64,000 bases of DNA from NCBI RefSeq assembly GCF_019880305.1, contig NZ_CP082301.1:3162001-3226000 (forward strand). The letters run 5' to 3'. A model generated the notes under the pieces. That model was not told where the DNA came from, did not search any database, and saw nothing but the letters and a program-made list of their open reading frames with translations. The position numbers and the translations under genes are program-made. Positions within the stretch are counted from its first letter, which is position 1; each line of letters begins with the position of its first letter. This document shows, one piece after another, positions 60,061 through 64,000 of the stretch. The DNA is from Streptomyces decoyicus. GTDB lineage: Bacteria > Actinomycetota > Actinomycetes > Streptomycetales > Streptomycetaceae.

Positions 60061-60795
60061 TCAGACGTCCACCTTCGCCAGTTTCTTGCCGTCCTGCGTG
60101 TTGATCTCGAAATGGTCGATATCGCCGCGGTTGAAGCCCGCGCCGCCCGCCGCGTACAGGGGCTCGCGGTTCCACTTCATGGCGCCGTCCGGGATGCCGT
60201 AGCCCCCCTTGGGCACCGCCCAGGTGGTGACGGTCTGCCGCTTGCCGTCCTTGCCGACGGCGACCAGGTCGCAGGTGAGCGGCCCCTTGACGTTGGCGAG
60301 CTCCAGGACCACCTGGGTGCCCCAGGGCCGGGCCTCCATGGAGACGCCCGCCGAGACCTTGGTGTCCGGGTCGACCGAGCTCGCCTTCTCGCCCGCCGCG
60401 TACTGGGCCCGGACGGCGTTCGCCAGCGGCGGTGCCGGCTTCTCCTCGGGGGCCTGGGGCTTCAGGGAGAGGGCGGCGACCGGCCCGCCGACGATCAGCA
60501 CGACGGCCGCGGCGACCAGGAACAGCCGGCGCCGGGCACGGCCGCGCCGGGTGGCGGCGACCTCGCCCATCAGTCCGTCCAGCAGCCCCGGGCCGGGCAC
60601 GGCCGTGATGGTCTGCGGGGTCGGGGCGGACTGTTTGAACTCGGCCAGTACCGGTGACAGGCCCATGAGTTCTTCGAGTTCGGCCGCACACTGGTGACAG
60701 CCGACGAGATGCGCCTCGAACCGGTCGGCGTCGGCAGCGTCCAGGACGCCCAGCGCGTAGGCGCCGACGTCGGTGTGCTGCGTGGGCGGGTTCAC
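60061..60795 (-). CDS. Zinc-associated anti-sigma factor
   Basis: 244 residues from GTG 60795. The zinc motif His29-x3-Cys33-x2-Cys36 is in FEAHLVGCHQCAAE. One membrane helix follows (about 95-115), then an extracytoplasmic RskA-like domain. It should bind the sigma factor encoded just upstream; the GTGA overlap couples their translation. Likely the RsuA counterpart of SigU. Confidence 0.9.
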   Translation of the reverse strand: MNPPTQHTDVGAYALGVLDAADADRFEAHLVGCHQCAAELEELMGLSPVLAEFKQSAPTPQTITAVPGPGLLDGLMGEVAATRRGRARRRLFLVAAAVVLIVGGPVAALSLKPQAPEEKPAPPLANAVRAQYAAGEKASSVDPDTKVSAGVSMEARPWGTQVVLELANVKGPLTCDLVAVGKDGKRQTVTTWAVPKGGYGIPDGAMKWNREPLYAAGGAGFNRGDIDHFEINTQDGKKLAKVDV

Positions 60796-61331
60796 TCCGT
60801 CACTCCTCGTTCCTCTAGCGAGAGTCTCAGGGAGCGCAGCGCGTAGAAGACCCGGGACCGCACGGTCCCGGCCGGTACGCGCAGCACCTCCGCTGCCTCG
60901 TTGACCGTACGTTCTTTGAAGTACGTCTCGACGAGAGCCTCTCGATGGGCCTGGCTCAGGTCGCTCAGCGCCTCCGAAATCGTCATCATGCGCAGTGCCC
61001 GGTCGATGACGTCGGCGGCCGGCATCGTCTCCAGAGGGGTCGGATCGACCTCCTGGGGTCTTGCCTTCCGGCTGCGGTGCCCGTCGATGACGATCCGCCG
61101 TGCGACGGTCACCAGCCAGGGTCGTATCGAGCCGGTAGCCCGTTGCAACTGGTCGGCGTTGCGCCAGGCGCGCACCAGCGTCTCCTGCACCACGTCCTCC
61201 GCGCGGTGCCGGTCGCCCGCCACCAATCGCAGGACGAAGGCGAGAAGCGGGCCCGCGTGATCGTCATAGAGGGCTCGCATGAGCTCCTCGTCAGGTGTCG
61301 TCCTGTCTGCCACGACGGCATCCTTACGCAC
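60792..61331 (-). CDS. sigU: ECF RNA polymerase sigma factor
   Basis: 179 residues from GTG 61331 (GGGAG 5 nt upstream); GTG 61313 is an alternative giving 173. Region 2: LYDDHAGPLLAFVLRLVAGD, then RAEDVVQETLVRAWRNADQL. Region 4: HREALVETYFKERTVNEAAE, then VLRVPAGTVRSRVFYALRSL. The SigU name rests on remembered gene order beside the anti-sigma gene, so it is tentative. Sigma/anti-sigma pairs of this type respond to envelope signals. Confidence 0.9.
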   Translation of the reverse strand: MRKDAVVADRTTPDEELMRALYDDHAGPLLAFVLRLVAGDRHRAEDVVQETLVRAWRNADQLQRATGSIRPWLVTVARRIVIDGHRSRKARPQEVDPTPLETMPAADVIDRALRMMTISEALSDLSQAHREALVETYFKERTVNEAAEVLRVPAGTVRSRVFYALRSLRLSLEERGVTE

Positions 61332-61432
61332 TCCAACTCCCGGGTCGATAGCCCAGATCGCCCAAGATCGCCGGGGGACCCTGCCATGAATCGGACTTGC
61401 GGTGAGGAGTACGGACGGGACGGGCGGGTTAC

Positions 61433-62074
61433 TCAGAGTTCGGCGGAAAACTTTTCTGCGCCGGTCACAGCCCCCTGACCAGCACGTGCCGACTGCTCCC
61501 GGCGCACCGTCGTCCGCCGCCGGTGCCGCGCCACCCGCTCCCGGTTGCCGCACACCTCGCTGGAGCACCAGCGGCGGCGCCGGCCGCGTGATGTGTCCAG
61601 ATACACCAGGGTGCAGCTCTCGCCCTCGCACTGGCGCAGCTGTTCGCGGGCCACCTCGTCGGTCAGCAGCGAGACCGTGTCCCGGGCCACCGCGGCCAGC
61701 AGCCCGGCGCAGTCGGGCGGGCCGGGGAGGGCACGGGCCAGGGTGCCGTCGGCGGTGCGTACCGCGCGCGGGGCGGGCGGCTGCCCGGACGCGGCCGCGG
61801 AGTTGAGCAGCGCCAGATCGGCATCGGACGCCCCGCCCCGCAGCTCCTCGTGCACCAGGCGGCGCACCAGCTCCCGCAGGGCGCGGAAACGGCCGACCCA
61901 GCCGGCGTCGAGGCCATCCAACGGGGTGCCGCGCGGCACCAGCCCCGCCCCGACCAGCCAGGCCCGCAACTGGTCGGGGCCGGTGAGCCGTTCGGCGGGG
62001 GCGCCGCCGGTCGTGGCCGCCAGGTCCAGGCAGATCCGCCCGCAGTCGAACCGCAGGTCGCAAGGCGTCGCCAT
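61433..62074 (-). CDS. CGNR zinc-finger/ABATE domain regulator
   Basis: 213 residues from ATG 62074 (MATPCDLRFDCGRICLDLAA). The N-terminal ABATE domain is followed by the C-terminal CGNR finger: CEGESC, then WCSSEVCGNRERVARHRRR. These are presumed stress-induced DNA-binding regulators. It is divergent from a methyltransferase gene; target unknown. Confidence 0.9.
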   Translation of the reverse strand: MATPCDLRFDCGRICLDLAATTGGAPAERLTGPDQLRAWLVGAGLVPRGTPLDGLDAGWVGRFRALRELVRRLVHEELRGGASDADLALLNSAAASGQPPAPRAVRTADGTLARALPGPPDCAGLLAAVARDTVSLLTDEVAREQLRQCEGESCTLVYLDTSRGRRRRWCSSEVCGNRERVARHRRRTTVRREQSARAGQGAVTGAEKFSAEL

Positions 62075-62305
62075 GTGCCTGTCACTCCTTAGGGACCAAA
62101 CGTGTGTGCTCCCAGAGTGCCCGCCGCACGGGCCCGCCGGAACCCTCCGGAAGCGGTCACTCCATGCATACACCGCACGTAGACACGGAGAGTAGACGCT
62201 CTGCGTATACATCTCGGGTATAGTCCGCGGCGCGGCGGTCAGCGGGCCCTCGCCCCGGCCCGCCGCATGCCGTAGCGCCCCCGCCCCTCCAGGACGAAGG
62301 TCTCC

Positions 62306-63082
62306 ATGTCGCGCAAGTCCCTGCTCACGAACCGCGCCGGTCTGACCCACAAGATCGGGTACGCGGTCCGCCATCCGGCCCGGATCGCCCCGTACGTCAA
62401 GCGCACCGCCCGCGACACCTGGCTCCGCCTCAAGCACCCCGACCACGTCGCGTACTACCGGGCGGTGATGGCCTCCGACGCGGGCCGCAACCCGGAGGCC
62501 GCGGTCGGCAGCCGCAGCCATGACCGCTGGCTGGCGCTGGGCGAGATGCAGTTCGACTACCTGGCCGAGCACGGCCTGGAGCCCGGCCACCGGATGCTCG
62601 ACATCGGCTGCGGCAATCTGCGCGCGGGCTGGCGCTTCATCGCCCATCTGGACACCGGCAACTACTACGGCATCGACATCTCGCCGGACATCCTGATCTC
62701 CGCGAAGCAGACCCTGACGACCTACGAACTCCAGGACAAGCTGCCGCACTTGACCATCACGCAGGACCTGAAGCTGGACTTCCTGCCGTCCGCCCACTTC
62801 GACGTCGTCCACGCGCACAGCGTCTTCTCGCACTCGCCGATCGGCGTCATCGACGAGTGCCTGGCCCATGTCGGCCGGATCCTGGCCCCCGGCGGCTTCT
62901 TCGACTTCACCTTCGACCGCACCGAGGGCGCCGAACACCAGGTACTGCACGAGGACTTCTACTACCGGACCGAGACCTTGCTGCAACTGGCCCGGAAGCA
63001 CGGCCTTCAGGCGCGCTTCATGGACGACTGGGAGAAGCGGCCGCACGGCCAGTCCAAGATCCGCGTGAACAACCCGGAGTAG
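62306..63082 (+). CDS. Class I SAM-dependent methyltransferase
   Basis: 258 residues. Motif I is MLDIGCGNLRAGWRF; the acidic motif II is YYGIDISPDIL; further motifs are HFDVVHAHSVFSH and LAPGGFFDFTF. The N-terminal ~85 residues (HKIGYAVRHPARIAPYVKRT) are basic and may bind a polymer or membrane surface. The substrate is unknown. ATG 62306 follows CTCCAGGACGAAGG at good spacing. Confidence 0.9.
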   Translation: MSRKSLLTNRAGLTHKIGYAVRHPARIAPYVKRTARDTWLRLKHPDHVAYYRAVMASDAGRNPEAAVGSRSHDRWLALGEMQFDYLAEHGLEPGHRMLDIGCGNLRAGWRFIAHLDTGNYYGIDISPDILISAKQTLTTYELQDKLPHLTITQDLKLDFLPSAHFDVVHAHSVFSHSPIGVIDECLAHVGRILAPGGFFDFTFDRTEGAEHQVLHEDFYYRTETLLQLARKHGLQARFMDDWEKRPHGQSKIRVNNPE

Positions 63083-63164
63083 GGCCGGCCCGAGGGATCA
63101 TGGCCGAAAGAAGCCGCCCCGGCCCGACGGAACGGCCCCGGCCCCGGTCCCGGCCCTCGCGAGG

Positions 63165-63337
63165 CCGCTACTGCCCGCCGTACCAGTCCGGGTCCACTAC
63201 TCCCCGCCGACTAGTCCGGGGCCGCTACTGCCCGCCGTACCAGTCCGGGTCCGCCGCTCCCCGCCGTCCTTGCCCGGGTCCGCAACTCCCCGCCGTCCTT
63301 GCCCGTGTCCGCTACTCCCCGCTGTACTTGTCCGTGT
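63165..63337. repeat. 29-bp tandem repeat, six copies, at the 3' end of the HemD-like gene
   Basis: Units begin at 63165, 63194, 63222, 63251, 63280 and 63309. The second is 28 bp; units 1 and 3 are identical. The unit starts CCGCTACTSCCCGCCGT. The last unit contains the reverse-strand stop and the last codons (DKYSGE) of the HemD-like gene. Units 1 and 3 would encode a matching DWYGGQ-stop. Confidence 0.93.
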
Positions 63338-64000
63338 CCGCATGCGGGTCGAGCGACAGCCGGTAGCCGCGCTTGACGACCGTCTGGATCAGCTTGGGCG
63401 CGCCCAGCGCCCCCCGCAGCCGGGCCATCGCGGTCTCCACCGCGTGTTCGTCCGTGCCCGACCCCGGCAGCGCGCGCAGCAGCTCCGCGCGCGAGACCAC
63501 CCAGCCGGGGCGGCGCGCCAGCGCACGCAGCAGCGCCATCCCGGCCGGCGGCACCGGCCGCAGCGCCCCGTCCACCACGACGGCGTGCCCGCGGATCTCC
63601 AGCTGCCGCCCCGCCACCGGCAAGGTACGTACCCGGCCCGGGAGTTCACGGCACAGCAGCTGCACCAGCGGACCCAGCCGGAAGCGCTCCGGCTGGAGCG
63701 TGGGGATCTCCTCCGCCTGGAGCGGCAGCGCGGTCACCGGCCCCACGCACACCGACAGCACCTCCTGCCGCAGCGCCGCCAGCACCTCCTCGCGGACCCC
63801 GCGCTCCCCCGCCCGGCGCAGCAGCGACGCGGCGGCCGGCGCGCTGGTGAACGTCACCGCGTCCAGGGCGCGCGACACCACCGCGTCCAGCAGCCGGTCG
63901 ACCGGCCCGATGTCCTCCGGCGGCATCCACCGGTACACGGGGACGCCGACCACCTCCGCACCACCGTCCCGCAGCGCCTCGACGAACCCCGGCAGCGGCT
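63312..64000 (-). CDS. Uroporphyrinogen-III synthase / winged-helix fusion (5' part outside window)
   Basis: At least 229 residues are visible; the frame stays open to the window edge, so the start lies beyond it. The N-terminal visible part fits HemD (VTFTSAPAAASLL, SVCVGPVTALPLQ). The C-terminal ~95 residues are an OmpR-type winged helix: GMALLRALARRPGWVVSRAE, LLRALPGS, then VETAMARLRGALGAPKLIQT. Such fusions in Streptomyces are annotated as uroporphyrinogen-III synthase with a response-regulator-like DNA-binding part. The tail coincides with the 29-bp repeat. Confidence 0.88.
   Translation of the reverse strand, partial: PLPGFVEALRDGGAEVVGVPVYRWMPPEDIGPVDRLLDAVVSRALDAVTFTSAPAAASLLRRAGERGVREEVLAALRQEVLSVCVGPVTALPLQAEEIPTLQPERFRLGPLVQLLCRELPGRVRTLPVAGRQLEIRGHAVVVDGALRPVPPAGMALLRALARRPGWVVSRAELLRALPGSGTDEHAVETAMARLRGALGAPKLIQTVVKRGYRLSLDPHADTDKYSGE

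Noticed and set aside
63165..63337. CRISPR array
   Set aside because: The 29-bp units are contiguous with no spacers, and no cas genes are nearby.

Overview
The window is high-GC actinobacterial chromosome, almost certainly from a Streptomyces. The reading frames have strongly GC-biased third positions, GTG and TTG starts are frequent, and there is an SsgA-like sporulation gene, a Lon-like membrane protease, a HelD-type RNA polymerase motor and an ECF sigma/anti-sigma pair. Gene order resembles, from memory, the S. coelicolor SCO2915-SCO2958 neighbourhood (clpS, nicotinate phosphoribosyltransferase, hppD, murA, hup, malic enzyme, sigU). That comparison was not checked against a database.

Layout. 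1-3.4 kb: DUF2017 and clpS (minus strand), then a two-gene NAD salvage unit (plus strand). 3.5-9.2 kb: a secreted M6 metalloprotease, a small membrane protein and two adjacent proline-rich RDD proteins. 9.4-12.7 kb: SsgA-like and TPR proteins, a flavin disulfide oxidoreductase and two small conserved proteins. 12.7-17.2 kb: a coupled molybdenum-hydroxylase operon whose last gene is an ABM/membrane protein. 17.5-24.5 kb: an FAD-linked oxidase, hppD, and a divergent Lrp regulator apparently co-transcribed with an OpuC-type compatible-solute importer. 24.6-31.2 kb: a Lon-like protease, an IclR regulator, an SF2 helicase, an MFS exporter and an alpha/beta hydrolase. 31.4-33.4 kb: tRNA-Cys, a small secreted protein and an M20 peptidase. 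33.5-41.3 kb: a second molybdenum-hydroxylase-like operon with unusual sequence features, and a GH20 hexosaminidase. 41.8-46.2 kb: a DUF3039 protein, a divergent MFS/LysR pair and an IS481-family element. 46.4-48.7 kb: yqgE and murA. 48.9-54.7 kb: an ABC importer of aminoethylphosphonate/iron type with a GntR regulator and a HAD phosphatase. 54.9-61.3 kb: hup, malic enzyme, HelD, anti-sigma and sigma. 61.4-64 kb: a CGNR regulator, a methyltransferase and a HemD/winged-helix protein running off the end.

The most notable observations are these. (1) Short tandem repeats recur at or around stop codons and 3' gene ends throughout the window. (2) An IS481-type element sits in a CCTAGG site that supplies the stop codons of both flanking convergent genes and of the transposase itself. 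(3) A molybdenum-hydroxylase-like large subunit lacks both the catalytic glutamate and the glycine-rich GGFGGK motif, and is coupled to a 2Fe-2S subunit with a ~590-residue disordered extension carrying five TGxW motifs.
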